Assembly: GCA_013697245.1 (NCBI GenBank)
Contig: JACCXH010000044.1
Coordinates: 109,860-173,859, forward strand
DNA from: Bacteroidota bacterium
GTDB lineage: Bacteria > Bacteroidota > Bacteroidia > B-17B0 > Aurantibacillaceae
DNA: 64,000 bases
Direction: 5' to 3'
The translations under genes and the position numbers were made by a program. Positions 53,609 through 62,806 of the stretch are shown here, piece by piece. How positions within the stretch are numbered: position 1 is the first letter of the stretch; each line of letters opens with the position of its first letter. The notes beneath the pieces are model-generated. The model did not search any database and was not told the DNA's origin. It saw only the letters and a list, made by a program, of their open reading frames with translations.

Positions 53609-53931
53609 ATTCTAATTTTTTTTCGTTTATAATTTCATGATTTTTTGCAACACATCTAGCGCATATTGCATTTATTAAATTTTTGCTAGGGCTCAATTTT
53701 TTTATAGACTTTATCGGTTTTGTTTTATCTAAATACATGCCATTTCAAATTTGAGATTACAAGCAAAAAATTAAAAGAATATTTTTGTTTAAATAACAGA
53801 TTGTAGATATATGGGGGAAAAATACCTCAGGCAAAAATGTCGTGTGGCATGATTACTGCAACCTCTTTATAATAAATTTATTTCAGAATAACTTGTTGTT
53901 ATTCTAAAAGTTTATAAATTTATATTCCTTT
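53609..53931. other. Divergent intergenic region with a hairpin before the kinase gene
   Basis: No gene was recognised. AGAATAAC (53885-53892) and GTTATTCT (53898-53905) form a perfect 8-bp stem with a 5-base loop, 26 bases before ATG 53932. It may control the kinase operon or its translation. Confidence 0.45.
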
Positions 53932-55383
53932 ATGTCTGTTATTGAATTTAAAATATCAAATAAAAATTATTTCTATTTAATTGCCGGATTTTCCATCGTT
54001 ATTATCTTATCCTCCATTTTACTGGCGTTATATACAATTACAGATAACTACCGATCGCTTTCATATTTAGATAAGGCTTACGGTATTAATGCAAGAATAG
54101 ACAAGATCTATTCTATTATGAAAGATGCAGAAAACCAACAAAATGCCTATCTTATAACCAATAAGCCCGGCCTTTTAAATACAAACAATTATGTGGAACG
54201 GGATGTAAATATTGAATACTCGGGTCTTTACAATGTTCTTAAGAATGAGAAAGAGCAACACGAAAACCTTATTGCATTGAGAATTGAAATTGAGATGAAG
54301 TTGAACGTACTAAAAGTTGGAAAAAAATATCTCGAATCGGGTGATGTGAAAGATGATTCTTTAAGGAAAATTATTGCCAGTGGCGATTTTATTATGGATA
54401 AAACAAAAGAAACCATTAATATCATGAAAAAAATAGAATACAAACGTTTTTCTATTTTACGCGAAAAAACATTTACAAAATCGGAACTTTCTATTTTCAT
54501 AATCGCTTTAACCTCCGGTATCTCTATCGTTTTACTAATAAGTATTTTATTAGCGCTTCGGCGCGAGTACAATTCAAAAAATTTGGTAGAACAAAAGCTT
54601 ATTGCTTCGGAAAAGCAATTGCAACTTCAAGTACATATGCTTAACCTTTCAAATAAAGAGTTAGAACAATTTGCCTATGTTGCCTCGCATGATCTGGAAG
54701 AACCTCTAAGAAAAATAGGTTCTTTTAGCGAAAAAATTCATTTAAAATTAACTGATTATCCGGATGAAGAAGTAATTGATTGCCTTAAAAGATTAAATAA
54801 TTCTGTTGCCAGAATGCGCGTTCTAATAAACGACCTGTTGAATTATTCGAGGGTCACTCGCTTATTGGATATTAACGAGAAAGTAAATCTTGATTCCATT
54901 TTTAAATTAATTGTGGAAGATCTTGGTATTGCTATTTCAACTAAAAATGTTGTTTTAAATATCAAACCACTTGAAGAAATAAGCGGCAACAATACACAAT
55001 TACGACAATTGTTTCAAAACCTCATCAGCAACGCCTTAAAATTTAGCGATAAATCTGTTCCTAAAATTGAAGTAAGCGGGCAATATTACAGCTATGAGGA
55101 ATTAAAGAATACGGATTGGATAAAAGATTTTAATAGCAAACAAAAAAAATATTATTGTATTTTTGTGAAAGATAATGGAATAGGATTTGAATTACAGTAC
55201 TTAAGACAAATATTTATTATCTTTCAAAGATTACATGGCAGGTCAGAATATGAAGGAACCGGAATAGGATTAGCTATTTGTAAACGTATTGTAGAAAATC
55301 ATGAGGGTTTTATAACCGCAGAAAGTGAGGTTGGAAAAGGAACCACATTTATAATTGGCTTACCCGTAAATAAAATGATATGA
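53932..55383 (+). CDS. CHASE3-domain sensor histidine kinase
   Basis: Membrane sensor kinase of 483 residues. Helix 1 at about 13-34, a periplasmic CHASE3-like helical domain at about 40-180 (RIDKIYSIMKDAENQQNAYLITNKPGLL), helix 2 at about 184-206. HisKA follows with the phospho-His in YVASHDLEEPLRKI (about 253), then HATPase at about 350-480 with NAL, DNGIGFE and GTGIGLAIC boxes. The ligand is unknown. It starts an operon with a receiver and a receiver-PAS-kinase hybrid; the gap to the next gene is 1 base. Confidence 0.93.
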   Translation: MSVIEFKISNKNYFYLIAGFSIVIILSSILLALYTITDNYRSLSYLDKAYGINARIDKIYSIMKDAENQQNAYLITNKPGLLNTNNYVERDVNIEYSGLYNVLKNEKEQHENLIALRIEIEMKLNVLKVGKKYLESGDVKDDSLRKIIASGDFIMDKTKETINIMKKIEYKRFSILREKTFTKSELSIFIIALTSGISIVLLISILLALRREYNSKNLVEQKLIASEKQLQLQVHMLNLSNKELEQFAYVASHDLEEPLRKIGSFSEKIHLKLTDYPDEEVIDCLKRLNNSVARMRVLINDLLNYSRVTRLLDINEKVNLDSIFKLIVEDLGIAISTKNVVLNIKPLEEISGNNTQLRQLFQNLISNALKFSDKSVPKIEVSGQYYSYEELKNTDWIKDFNSKQKKYYCIFVKDNGIGFELQYLRQIFIIFQRLHGRSEYEGTGIGLAICKRIVENHEGFITAESEVGKGTTFIIGLPVNKMI

Positions 55384-55384
55384 T

Positions 55385-55843
55385 ATGAGAATTGAAAAAA
55401 TAGAAACCGACTATTGCATACTTATCGCGGATGACGATATTGATGATCAATATATGATAAAACAGGCGTTTACAACTATTAATCTTAACGAAAATATTAA
55501 AACGGTAAATGATGGAGTAGAACTATTAGACTACCTTCACAAAAAAGGTAAATACAAAGATGTTGAAACACTTTGCCCTAAAATAATTTTACTTGACCTG
55601 AATATGCCAAAAAAAGATGGAAGAGAATGCCTTAAAGAGATCAAATCAAGTGCTAAATTAAATAAGATCCCAATTGTTATTTATAGCACCAGCAGTAATC
55701 CGGATGATATTTCTTACGCTTATGAACTTGGTGCCAGCAGTTACATTACCAAACCATACTCCTACCAGGAACTTGTAAAGATCATGGAAATATTTAAACA
55801 ATACTGGTTTAATGTTGTTAAAACATCACGGGTAAACTTATGA
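55385..55843 (+). CDS. Single-domain response regulator (Rcp1-like)
   Basis: Receiver protein of 152 residues. CILIADDDIDDQYMIKQAF holds the acidic cluster, IILLDLNMPKKDGRECL the phospho-acceptor Asp, VIYSTSSNPDDI the switch residue and SYITKPYSYQEL the Lys. The extended N-terminus and the DLNMPKKDG form are typical of Rcp1-type regulators in Bacteroidota and cyanobacteria, which lack an output domain. It overlaps the next gene by 4 bases, so it is translationally coupled. Confidence 0.93.
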   Translation: MRIEKIETDYCILIADDDIDDQYMIKQAFTTINLNENIKTVNDGVELLDYLHKKGKYKDVETLCPKIILLDLNMPKKDGRECLKEIKSSAKLNKIPIVIYSTSSNPDDISYAYELGASSYITKPYSYQELVKIMEIFKQYWFNVVKTSRVNL

Positions 55844-57270
55844 GTTCAATTAAACCAATACGGCTATTAATAGTTGAAGACGATGAAGATGATTATTATC
55901 TTTTAGAAAGTAGCTTAAAAGGCACTTCTTTTGATAAAACACTTGTTTGGGCTGAAACCTATACAAAAGCAAAAGAAATTTTAAAGTCGCAGCTAATTGA
56001 TATTGTTCTTGTAGACTATCGCCTGGGCGTGCATACAGGTATTGAACTTGTATCCTACATCAACGAAAAATATCCTTTTACACCCACCATTTTAATGACC
56101 GGCTTACAGGCACTTGCCATTGATGAGCAGGCTCTAAAGTCCGGCGTGTACGATTACCTTGTTAAAGGTCAATATACATCTGAAGATATTGACAGAAGTA
56201 TAAGGTATGCACTCGAAAAATCAAGAGTGTTACGATCACTTAAAGAAAGTGAGAACAAATTCAAGAATTTATTTGAAAATGCCGTAGAGTATGTTTTTAT
56301 TGTTGATCTTGAGTTAAATGTAATAGATGCCAATAAAGCGGCGTTAAAACTTTTTGAATACGAGAACAAAGAGCAAATAATTGGCGAAAATATCTCTGAC
56401 TATTTTTACCCAAAAATATTTGAAGCAGGAAAATCCTCCATCCCCTCTTTAGAAATTGAGCTTACTTTACCTGCGCAAAATAAAAAATGTTTCTGCATTT
56501 TAAATCTCTCGGTGGTTGATGATGCCGATAAGAAGATTTATCAATTGGTATTACACGATATTACCGAAAGAAGACAGAATGAGCAAAAAGAAAAATTACT
56601 CGAAAAACAAACATTAACCGGCAAAGTGGCCCGTGTAATTGCACATGAAATAAAAAACCCGCTTACAAATATCCACCTGTCAATTGCAGAATTAAGGCAA
56701 ATATTACAGGAAAAAGATTCAAAAGAAGATCCAAATGATTTTATTGACATTATTGAGCGCAACGGCAAACGTATTAATATTTTGATAGAAGACCTTTTAA
56801 ACGCCACAAGGTTTGATACCATTACAATTGGCGAACTGTATATGCATGAACTTTTAAATGATACATTTGATCATATAAAAGATCGGGCAAAATTAAAAGA
56901 GATAAAGATCGAAAAAGACATTCAGGAGAACATCCTTATTAAAGGCGATAAAGAGAAATTAATAATTGCCATTTTAAATATATTTGTAAATTCGATAGAA
57001 GCAATTGAAGGAAATAATGGAGTTCTAAAAATTAGTGCGTCCGCCATTGGAGAAAAAGTAAGTTTAGCCATATCTGATAACGGTAAAGGAATACAGCCAC
57101 AAGATCTTAATAAATTATTTGAGCCATTCTTTACGTCCAAACATGGAGGCACCGGCCTTGGATTAACTGCCACCTATACCATCATATCAAAACATGATGG
57201 AACAATTAAGGTTTTGAGTGAACTAAATAAAGGAACTACGTTTATTATTACGCTCCCGCTAAAAAAATGA
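55840..57270 (+). CDS. Receiver-PAS-histidine kinase hybrid
   Basis: Cytosolic signalling protein of 476 residues. An N-terminal receiver (about 8-125, LIVEDDEDDYYLLE, IVLVDYRLGVHTG) has its Lys in YLVKGQYTSED. A PAS domain follows at about 140-245. HisKA has the phospho-His in RVIAHEIKNPLTNIHLS (about 269), and HATPase spans about 365-476 (NSIEAIEG, DNGKGIQ, GGTGLGLTATYTI). Having the receiver at the front suggests it is controlled by another kinase, presumably the CHASE3 kinase of this operon. Confidence 0.9.
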   Translation: MSSIKPIRLLIVEDDEDDYYLLESSLKGTSFDKTLVWAETYTKAKEILKSQLIDIVLVDYRLGVHTGIELVSYINEKYPFTPTILMTGLQALAIDEQALKSGVYDYLVKGQYTSEDIDRSIRYALEKSRVLRSLKESENKFKNLFENAVEYVFIVDLELNVIDANKAALKLFEYENKEQIIGENISDYFYPKIFEAGKSSIPSLEIELTLPAQNKKCFCILNLSVVDDADKKIYQLVLHDITERRQNEQKEKLLEKQTLTGKVARVIAHEIKNPLTNIHLSIAELRQILQEKDSKEDPNDFIDIIERNGKRINILIEDLLNATRFDTITIGELYMHELLNDTFDHIKDRAKLKEIKIEKDIQENILIKGDKEKLIIAILNIFVNSIEAIEGNNGVLKISASAIGEKVSLAISDNGKGIQPQDLNKLFEPFFTSKHGGTGLGLTATYTIISKHDGTIKVLSELNKGTTFIITLPLKK

Positions 57271-57447
57271 TCATTTTAAACTTTCCTCTTGTGTTATAAG
57301 TGTCCAGGATTTTGAAGGTTTAATTAAACCACTTCCAACAAAAAAAAGCAATACCACCGAAAAGAGCATTACAAGTGCCAAAACAAATTTTGTAAATAGG
57401 GTAACTAATCTAACTGCAAACTGAATATTTAATTCCGGAGTTGTCAT
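57271..57447 (-). CDS. Small membrane protein downstream of YihY
   Basis: A 58-residue protein read directly. It starts MTTPELNIQFAVRLVTLFTK, has a single helix KFVLALVMLFSVVLLFFVGSG (about 20-40) and ends IKPSKSWTLITQEESLK. The ATG is 10 bases after the YihY stop on the same strand, so it is probably translated from the YihY mRNA. It matches no family I recognise. The gene call depends on codon structure and position; evidence for expression is absent. Confidence 0.6.
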   Translation of the reverse strand: MTTPELNIQFAVRLVTLFTKFVLALVMLFSVVLLFFVGSGLIKPSKSWTLITQEESLK

Positions 57448-57457
57448 TATAATATAA

Positions 57458-58441
57458 TTAATCGGTTTTATTTATAGGAACTGTTTTTTTGTCTATTGTA
57501 GTTATATGCTCATCTATTTGTGTATTCAGTTTTTTCTCAACTATATTCTTCTCTACCCATACCGCATATTTATTGGGTTCTATTTTTCTTTTCTTGTGCT
57601 GAACGTAAACTTGAGTAAACTCTGCCCCAAAATACAAGATGATTGCGGAATAATATACCCATAAAAGTATCAATATCATTGAGCCGGCTGCCCCATATGC
57701 GCTAATGCTGTTATTATGTTTTAAATAATAACCTATTAAAAATTTACCTAATAAAAATAAAAGAGAAGTAACAAATGCGCCTACCCATACGTCCTTCCAA
57801 AGGACCTTAGCGTCGGGCAAAACTTTTAAAATAGACGCAAATAATAAGGTGGTTACCAATATCATGATTACATAATCGAAAATAAAAAGATAATTTATTA
57901 CATCAGCAGAAAAATAATGCTCTAATCTATGGAAAAGCCCTTCCAGCAAGGCATTAAGTAAGAGCGAAACTAAAAGTATAAAACCTAAAACCACCACCAT
58001 CGAAAAAGATACAAGGCGATTAAAGAGCATTCTTATCAACCCTTTTTTTGGTTTTGTTTGCAAGCCCCAAATAGAGTTAATGGAGTCCTGAATCTCCCCA
58101 AACATTCCAGTTGCTGCTAATAATAAAGTAACTAATCCTACTATAGTAGCAACAAGGTTATCATGGTGCAAAGTGGTTTTCTTTAATATGTCTTGCACCT
58201 GCGCCGCTGCATCAGCCCCAATAAAGCCGCTGATCTCAGAAAATACCTGACCTTGCACTGCATCTTTACCATAAAAAATACTACATAAACCTATTACTAC
58301 TATTAGCATAGATGGTAAGGAAAATATAGTATAATAAGCCAGCGCAGCACTTAATTTTAATACCCTATCGTTATTAAATTCTTTGAAAGAGTCTTTTAAG
58401 ACACTCCATGAATCTATGAATGTTTGTTTCTTGATCATCAC
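57458..58441 (-). CDS. YihY/virulence factor BrkB family membrane protein
   Basis: Inner-membrane protein of 327 residues with about six helices. The family start FNNDRVLKLSAALAYYTIFSLPSMLIVVIGLCSIFYG is clear, as are ATGMFGEIQDSINSIWGLQTKPKKGL and the late SAYGAAGSMILILLWVYYSAIILYFGAEFTQVY. YihY proteins were once called RNase BN; that assignment is obsolete, and a role in envelope or lipid processes is suspected. It lies divergent from the DUF748-like gene (66 bases). Confidence 0.93.
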   Translation of the reverse strand: MMIKKQTFIDSWSVLKDSFKEFNNDRVLKLSAALAYYTIFSLPSMLIVVIGLCSIFYGKDAVQGQVFSEISGFIGADAAAQVQDILKKTTLHHDNLVATIVGLVTLLLAATGMFGEIQDSINSIWGLQTKPKKGLIRMLFNRLVSFSMVVVLGFILLVSLLLNALLEGLFHRLEHYFSADVINYLFIFDYVIMILVTTLLFASILKVLPDAKVLWKDVWVGAFVTSLLFLLGKFLIGYYLKHNNSISAYGAAGSMILILLWVYYSAIILYFGAEFTQVYVQHKKRKIEPNKYAVWVEKNIVEKKLNTQIDEHITTIDKKTVPINKTD

Positions 58442-58507
58442 TTATATAACTCAAAATCTATTCCAACTGGCATCAAATTACTGGTATATCTGTTAAAAAA
58501 ACTGATA

Positions 58508-59692
58508 ATGTATAATCAAAGGAGCGAGGAAGCTGCTATAAGGAACTTAAAAGTAAAAAACCGTAAACCCAAAGGCAAAAAAAAACTGAAGATAGTTTTA
58601 GTATCGATAGTAGTCTTATTAATTATATTTCGCCTTTTTCTACCGGCAATTGTTTTACACTTCGTAAATAAAAAATTAAGTACGATTAAAGAATATTATG
58701 GCCATGTGGAAGATATTGACATTGCATTACTTCGAGGCGCATACATTATTAATGATATTAAGCTAGTTAAGATCGGTAACAATCAGGGAAAAAGTGATAC
58801 TGTTCCTTTCTTTAAAGCTTCGTCTATAGATCTATCAGTTCAATGGAAAGCTATTTTTAAGCGCCGGATTGTTGGAGAAATTTATGTAGAAAACCCGGTT
58901 ATTAATTTTGTCAAAGGAAAACATAACGAAGAAGATGCTAAAGCAGATACAGCGGACTTTAGAAGGATAATAAAAGATCTGATGCCTTTAACGATTAACC
59001 ATTTTGAAATTACAAATGGTGAGATACATTATTTAGACCCATTTTCTACCCCAAAATTAGACTTGGCTTTAAAGGAATTAAAAATTGTAGCTTCAAATCT
59101 ATCTAATGTGAATGACAGCAATAAAGTATTACCCGCAAACGTAATAGCAAATGGAAAAGCCTACGGCGGTACTTTTCATTTAAGTACTGATTTTGATGCC
59201 TTCCAAGAAAAGCCAACGTTTGATATGAACGCTGAAATAAAAAACGTGAACCTGGTTTTATTAAATGATTTTTTACAGGCTTATGCCAAGTTTGAAGTTA
59301 CCGAAGGTAATTTTGGATTATATACCGAGTTTGCAGGAAAAGATGGCGGCTTTGGTGGCTATGTAAAACCGGTTATAAAACATTTTAAAGTAAAAAAAGA
59401 AGGAACTTTTAATGAAAGATTTTACGAAACCATAATAGGTGCAAGCGCCAGCTTATTAAAAAATCATAACACAAACGAAATTGCAACTAAAGTTGACATT
59501 AAAGGAAAATTTAACGATCCTACTATTAATCTATGGAGAGCAACCGGTTTTGTGTTACGTAATGCTTTTGTACACGCACTCAAACCATCAATTGATAATA
59601 CGATTAACATTCATAAGTTGGATGATGTAACCGATAAGACCTTTTTAGAAAAAATATTTGGTAACGGGAAACATAAAAAAAAGAAACATTAA
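58508..59692 (+). CDS. DUF748-like membrane-anchored envelope protein
   Basis: Protein of 394 residues. The start is ATG 58508 (MYNQRSEEAAIRNL); a further upstream ATG adds 28 residues that overlap the YihY gene. One transmembrane helix (about 29-48) is followed by a beta-rich domain typical of DUF748/AsmA-like proteins (HVEDIDIALLRGAYIINDIKLVK, DLSVQWKAIFKRRIVGEIYVENPVINFV, HFEITNGEIHYLDPFSTPKLDLALKEL). Such proteins are tied to lipid or envelope assembly; the exact role is unknown. It is followed 2 bases later by the LEA14-like gene. Confidence 0.82.
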   Translation: MYNQRSEEAAIRNLKVKNRKPKGKKKLKIVLVSIVVLLIIFRLFLPAIVLHFVNKKLSTIKEYYGHVEDIDIALLRGAYIINDIKLVKIGNNQGKSDTVPFFKASSIDLSVQWKAIFKRRIVGEIYVENPVINFVKGKHNEEDAKADTADFRRIIKDLMPLTINHFEITNGEIHYLDPFSTPKLDLALKELKIVASNLSNVNDSNKVLPANVIANGKAYGGTFHLSTDFDAFQEKPTFDMNAEIKNVNLVLLNDFLQAYAKFEVTEGNFGLYTEFAGKDGGFGGYVKPVIKHFKVKKEGTFNERFYETIIGASASLLKNHNTNEIATKVDIKGKFNDPTINLWRATGFVLRNAFVHALKPSIDNTINIHKLDDVTDKTFLEKIFGNGKHKKKKH

Positions 59693-59694
59693 TT

Positions 59695-60597
59695 GTGAAA
59701 CAAATTACGACTAAAATTACCGGCAGGGTTATAAAAAGGGTTATTTTACTTTTTGTAATTGCGTTAGCCGGCCTAATCATTTTTTATTTATTTAATCCGC
59801 GTAAAGCGCTTAAACTTGTTTTTCCTGACCTTACAAATATAAGTTATATAAAAGCAGTTATAAAAAACGATTCGGCCTTTACTAAGATCTCTATGGTGCT
59901 GCAAAATAAAAATCCTTATAAGTTAGATATTGATACGCTTGACTTTAACCTTAAATTAAATGATACCAGCATTGCGCATCAAACAATTGCTTTAAAGATC
60001 GAACAGGCCCGGTTTGATATTGATACTATTAAGCTACCTCTAAATCTTAGTATAAAAAAAATACGGGGTTTAATTAGCCGTTTGCAGGATCAGGACTCTA
60101 CCAGCGTTGAAGTAAGCGGTTATATTGTTTACCAAACATTATTTGGTAGAGCTAAAATAAATTTTGATAAAAAAACGCCAATTCTCGTTCCTATTCCGCC
60201 TGAAATAAAAGTATTAAAGGTGGAGCGAAATGGCTATAATATAAGAGATAAAATATTAAAGGCATCTGCAACTATCGAAATAATAAACAAAGGTAAAAAT
60301 CTCGACCTTAGTTTAACCAACATTCAATATGACATGACGGTAAAAAACACCTTACGTTCAAAAGGTATTATTTCAAAGCCGCTGGTCATAAAACCACACT
60401 CTAGCATAATAATTAAACTTCCTGTTGAGATAGAGATCTATCATCCGTTAAAAACCGTTTGGTTAATTAAGACCGATAATGATCAATTAAATTACACATT
60501 ACACATTAAGTGTAATGTTAAAGAGAATATATCTGAAAGCTCGTTTGCCAGTCCAACAGAGGTTACGGCAACAGGCATTCTTGAACTTGTTAAATAA
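59695..60597 (+). CDS. LEA14/WHy-like membrane-anchored protein
   Basis: Protein of 300 residues starting with GTG 59695. One N-terminal helix (about 14-31) is followed by two domains of LEA type 2/WHy-like beta-sandwich (SYIKAVIKNDSAFTKISMVLQNKNPYKLDIDTLDFNLKLND; VLKVERNGYNIRDKILKASATIEIINKGKNLDLSLTNIQYDM). WHy domains occur in stress-protective or envelope proteins. It directly follows the DUF748-like gene, so the two probably form a unit facing the periplasm. Confidence 0.8.
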   Translation: MKQITTKITGRVIKRVILLFVIALAGLIIFYLFNPRKALKLVFPDLTNISYIKAVIKNDSAFTKISMVLQNKNPYKLDIDTLDFNLKLNDTSIAHQTIALKIEQARFDIDTIKLPLNLSIKKIRGLISRLQDQDSTSVEVSGYIVYQTLFGRAKINFDKKTPILVPIPPEIKVLKVERNGYNIRDKILKASATIEIINKGKNLDLSLTNIQYDMTVKNTLRSKGIISKPLVIKPHSSIIIKLPVEIEIYHPLKTVWLIKTDNDQLNYTLHIKCNVKENISESSFASPTEVTATGILELVK

Positions 60598-60758
60598 TTT
60601 CCGCAGTTCCCGAATGGTGAATTAATTTTCCCACAGAACGCGCCAATTATTTATAAAGTCCTCCGAATCTCAGAAACAAGTGGGTTTTTACGCAACACAA
60701 GCATTAAAGACATTCAGGCATAATATTAGTATATATACTTTGATAATATCTATTGAAA

Positions 60759-60929
60759 ATGAAAAATATAAACTACATACTTGCAATGATCCTGATAATT
60801 TTATGGATCGTTTGTTTTTTTACACAAACTCAGGGTTACGCTTTTCATTTGCTTCTTGTTGGTGGTTTGGGGTTGATTTTAGTAAACGTTATCTACGACG
60901 ATAAAAACAATTTTACAGAAAAAATATAA
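60759..60929 (+). CDS. Small membrane protein, lmo0937-like (first copy)
   Basis: A 56-residue protein read directly. It starts MKNINYILAMILIILWIVCF, continues FTQTQGYAFHLLLVGGLGLI and ends LVNVIYDDKNNFTEKI. Two helices separated by a short loop with H at the turn (AFHLLLV) resemble the lmo0937 pattern of the next small gene (GGLIHILLVIALI). It seems a divergent relative or a degenerate duplicate; it has no conserved GGxIHLLL motif. Function unknown. Confidence 0.6.
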   Translation: MKNINYILAMILIILWIVCFFTQTQGYAFHLLLVGGLGLILVNVIYDDKNNFTEKI

Positions 60930-60958
60930 TTAAAAACAAATCTTTAAAAAAAAATATC

Positions 60959-61114
60959 ATGAGCAATTTACTTTACATATTAGCTGTTATCCTTATCATT
61001 TCCTGGGCAATTGGTTTTTTTGCATATAGTGCAGGAGGCTTAATTCACATCTTGCTTGTCATTGCTTTAATTGCAATTATTTTAAGAGTTATCAGAGGAA
61101 AAGAAGCGATTTGA
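60959..61114 (+). CDS. lmo0937 family small membrane protein
   Basis: A 51-residue protein read directly. It starts MSNLLYILAVILIISWAIGF, continues FAYSAGGLIHILLVIALIAI and ends ILRVIRGKEAI, all of which match the small lmo0937/DUF5670 family (two helices, a GG-x-IHxLL hinge and basic end). Proteins of this type are widespread and often stress-induced; the function is unknown. It lies 29 bases after the first copy and 71 bases before the MlaE gene. Confidence 0.88.
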   Translation: MSNLLYILAVILIISWAIGFFAYSAGGLIHILLVIALIAIILRVIRGKEAI

Positions 61115-61185
61115 TCTTCATCAATATCGTATTAACATTAAATCTAAGAAAAACTTTTTGGCTATCTACACCATGAAATCGATTT

Positions 61186-62022
61186 ATGAAAAAAGATCTT
61201 AATCCGATCGCCGATCAAAAAGCAGAGAAGATATCTCCGGAAGTAAAAAACAAAGAAAATTCTTTTGCTACTTCCTTAAAAGATGTTTTTATTGAAGTCG
61301 CATTAATCTCAAAGTTTGCCGGGCGTTATTTTAAAGAAGTATTTAAACCTCCTTTCGAATTTAAAGAGTTTTTAAAACAATCTTATTTAATCGGTTATAA
61401 ATCGTTAGCGTTAGTTGGCATTACCGGCTTTATTATGGGTCTTGTTCTAACCATACAATCAAAACCAACCATGGCAGAGTTTGGCGCAGAAGCGTGGATT
61501 CCCGGTATGGTTGGTGTTTCAATAATAAGGGAAATTGGCCCCGTAATTACCGCGTTAATCTGTGCAGGAAAAATTGGATCGGGCATAGGCGCCGAACTTG
61601 GTTCTATGAATGTAACTGAACAAATTGATTCGATGGAAGTCTCGGGCGCAAATCCTTTCAAATATTTAGTTGTAACAAGGATCATGGCAACCACCTTAAT
61701 GATACCTGTGCTTGTTATTTTTTCTGACCTTATTTCATTATATGGTTCTTATGTTGGTGTTAACCTGGATGGTAAAGTTAGTTTTACTCTTTTTTTCTCT
61801 AAAGTATTTGAATCTCTTGATTTTATTGACCTACTTCCTGCTTTTATAAAAAGTTTTTTCTTTGGTTTTATTATTGGTTTAATAGGCTGTTACAAAGGAT
61901 ATAATTCTAAAAAAGGCACCGAAGGCGTTGGCCGCGCAGCCAACTCTGCAGTGGTAATAGCATCGTTAATGGTATTTATTATTGATATGATAGCAGTTCA
62001 AATAACTACATTATTTACATGA
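61186..62022 (+). CDS. mlaE: MlaE/YrbE-type ABC transporter permease
   Basis: Inner-membrane permease of 278 residues of the MCE/Mla phospholipid transport system. Five or so helices and the MlaE signature GITGFIMGLVLTIQSKPTMAEFGAEAWIPGMVGVSIIREIGPVITALICAGKIGSGIGAELGSMNVTEQIDSMEVSGANPFKYLVVTRIMATTLM are visible. It works with MlaF and MlaD downstream to move phospholipids or similar lipids across the envelope. First gene of a three-gene operon; no MlaB or MlaC partner is seen in this window. Confidence 0.93.
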   Translation: MKKDLNPIADQKAEKISPEVKNKENSFATSLKDVFIEVALISKFAGRYFKEVFKPPFEFKEFLKQSYLIGYKSLALVGITGFIMGLVLTIQSKPTMAEFGAEAWIPGMVGVSIIREIGPVITALICAGKIGSGIGAELGSMNVTEQIDSMEVSGANPFKYLVVTRIMATTLMIPVLVIFSDLISLYGSYVGVNLDGKVSFTLFFSKVFESLDFIDLLPAFIKSFFFGFIIGLIGCYKGYNSKKGTEGVGRAANSAVVIASLMVFIIDMIAVQITTLFT

Positions 62023-62029
62023 TCTCTAA

Positions 62030-62797
62030 ATGAAAAGTTCGGAAAGAGAAAATAAAGAGACTGATAAGTCAGAAGTAATTGTTGAAATGAAAAATATTAA
62101 AAAATCATTTAATAATAATCACGTTCTTAAAAATGTAAATTTTACTCTTAAAAAAGGCGAGAATTTGGTGATTCTTGGTAAATCAGGAACCGGAAAATCG
62201 GTACTTATAAAATGTATTGTAAAACTAATTGAAATTGATAGCGGAGAACTTTTTGTTTTTGATGAGAATCTTCTTGATCTGAATGAAAAAGAATTAAACG
62301 AAATAAGAGGGAAAATTGGGTTCTTGTTCCAAAGTGGCGCCTTATATGATTCTATGACTGTTCGTGAAAACCTTGAATTTCCGATTCAAAGAAAATCAAA
62401 AGGAGTTAAAGAAGAAGAGCTTGATAAATTAGTAAAAGAAGTGTTAGAAAATGTTGGGCTTATAAATACCATTGATAAAATGCCGGCCGAACTATCGGGT
62501 GGAATGAGAAAAAGAATAAGTCTTGCCAGAACCCTTATTTTAAAACCCGAGCTAATATTATATGATGAACCTACTACAGGCCTTGATCCAATTACTTCAC
62601 GCGAAATTAGTGAATTGATATTGGAGATTCAAAATAAATATAAGACCAGTTCGATCATTATTACACATGATATTAAATGCGCGCAGATAACAGCTAACCG
62701 TATAATGGTAATAAATAACGGTGAATTTATTGCCGAAGGAACATTTGATGAACTACAAAACTCGAAAGATGAAATTGTAAGTTCATTTTTTAAATAA
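62030..62797 (+). CDS. mlaF: MlaF-type ABC transporter ATPase
   Basis: ATPase of 255 residues. Walker A GKSGTGKS, Q-loop FLFQSGALYDSM, ABC signature LSGGMRKRISLARTL, Walker B LILYDEPTTGLDP and the H-loop His of IIITHDIK are all present. FLFQSGALYDSMTV and the MRKR variant are Mla-typical. It powers the MlaE permease. The start ATG 62030 lies 7 bases after the mlaE stop, so they are one operon. Confidence 0.95.
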   Translation: MKSSERENKETDKSEVIVEMKNIKKSFNNNHVLKNVNFTLKKGENLVILGKSGTGKSVLIKCIVKLIEIDSGELFVFDENLLDLNEKELNEIRGKIGFLFQSGALYDSMTVRENLEFPIQRKSKGVKEEELDKLVKEVLENVGLINTIDKMPAELSGGMRKRISLARTLILKPELILYDEPTTGLDPITSREISELILEIQNKYKTSSIIITHDIKCAQITANRIMVINNGEFIAEGTFDELQNSKDEIVSSFFK

Positions 62798-62806
62798 AAC
62801 AAAAAA

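Noticed and set aside
53553..53738. A 61-residue minus-strand reading frame overlapping the start of ku
   Set aside because: It overlaps the well-supported Ku start, has no recognisable domain and only random-looking composition.
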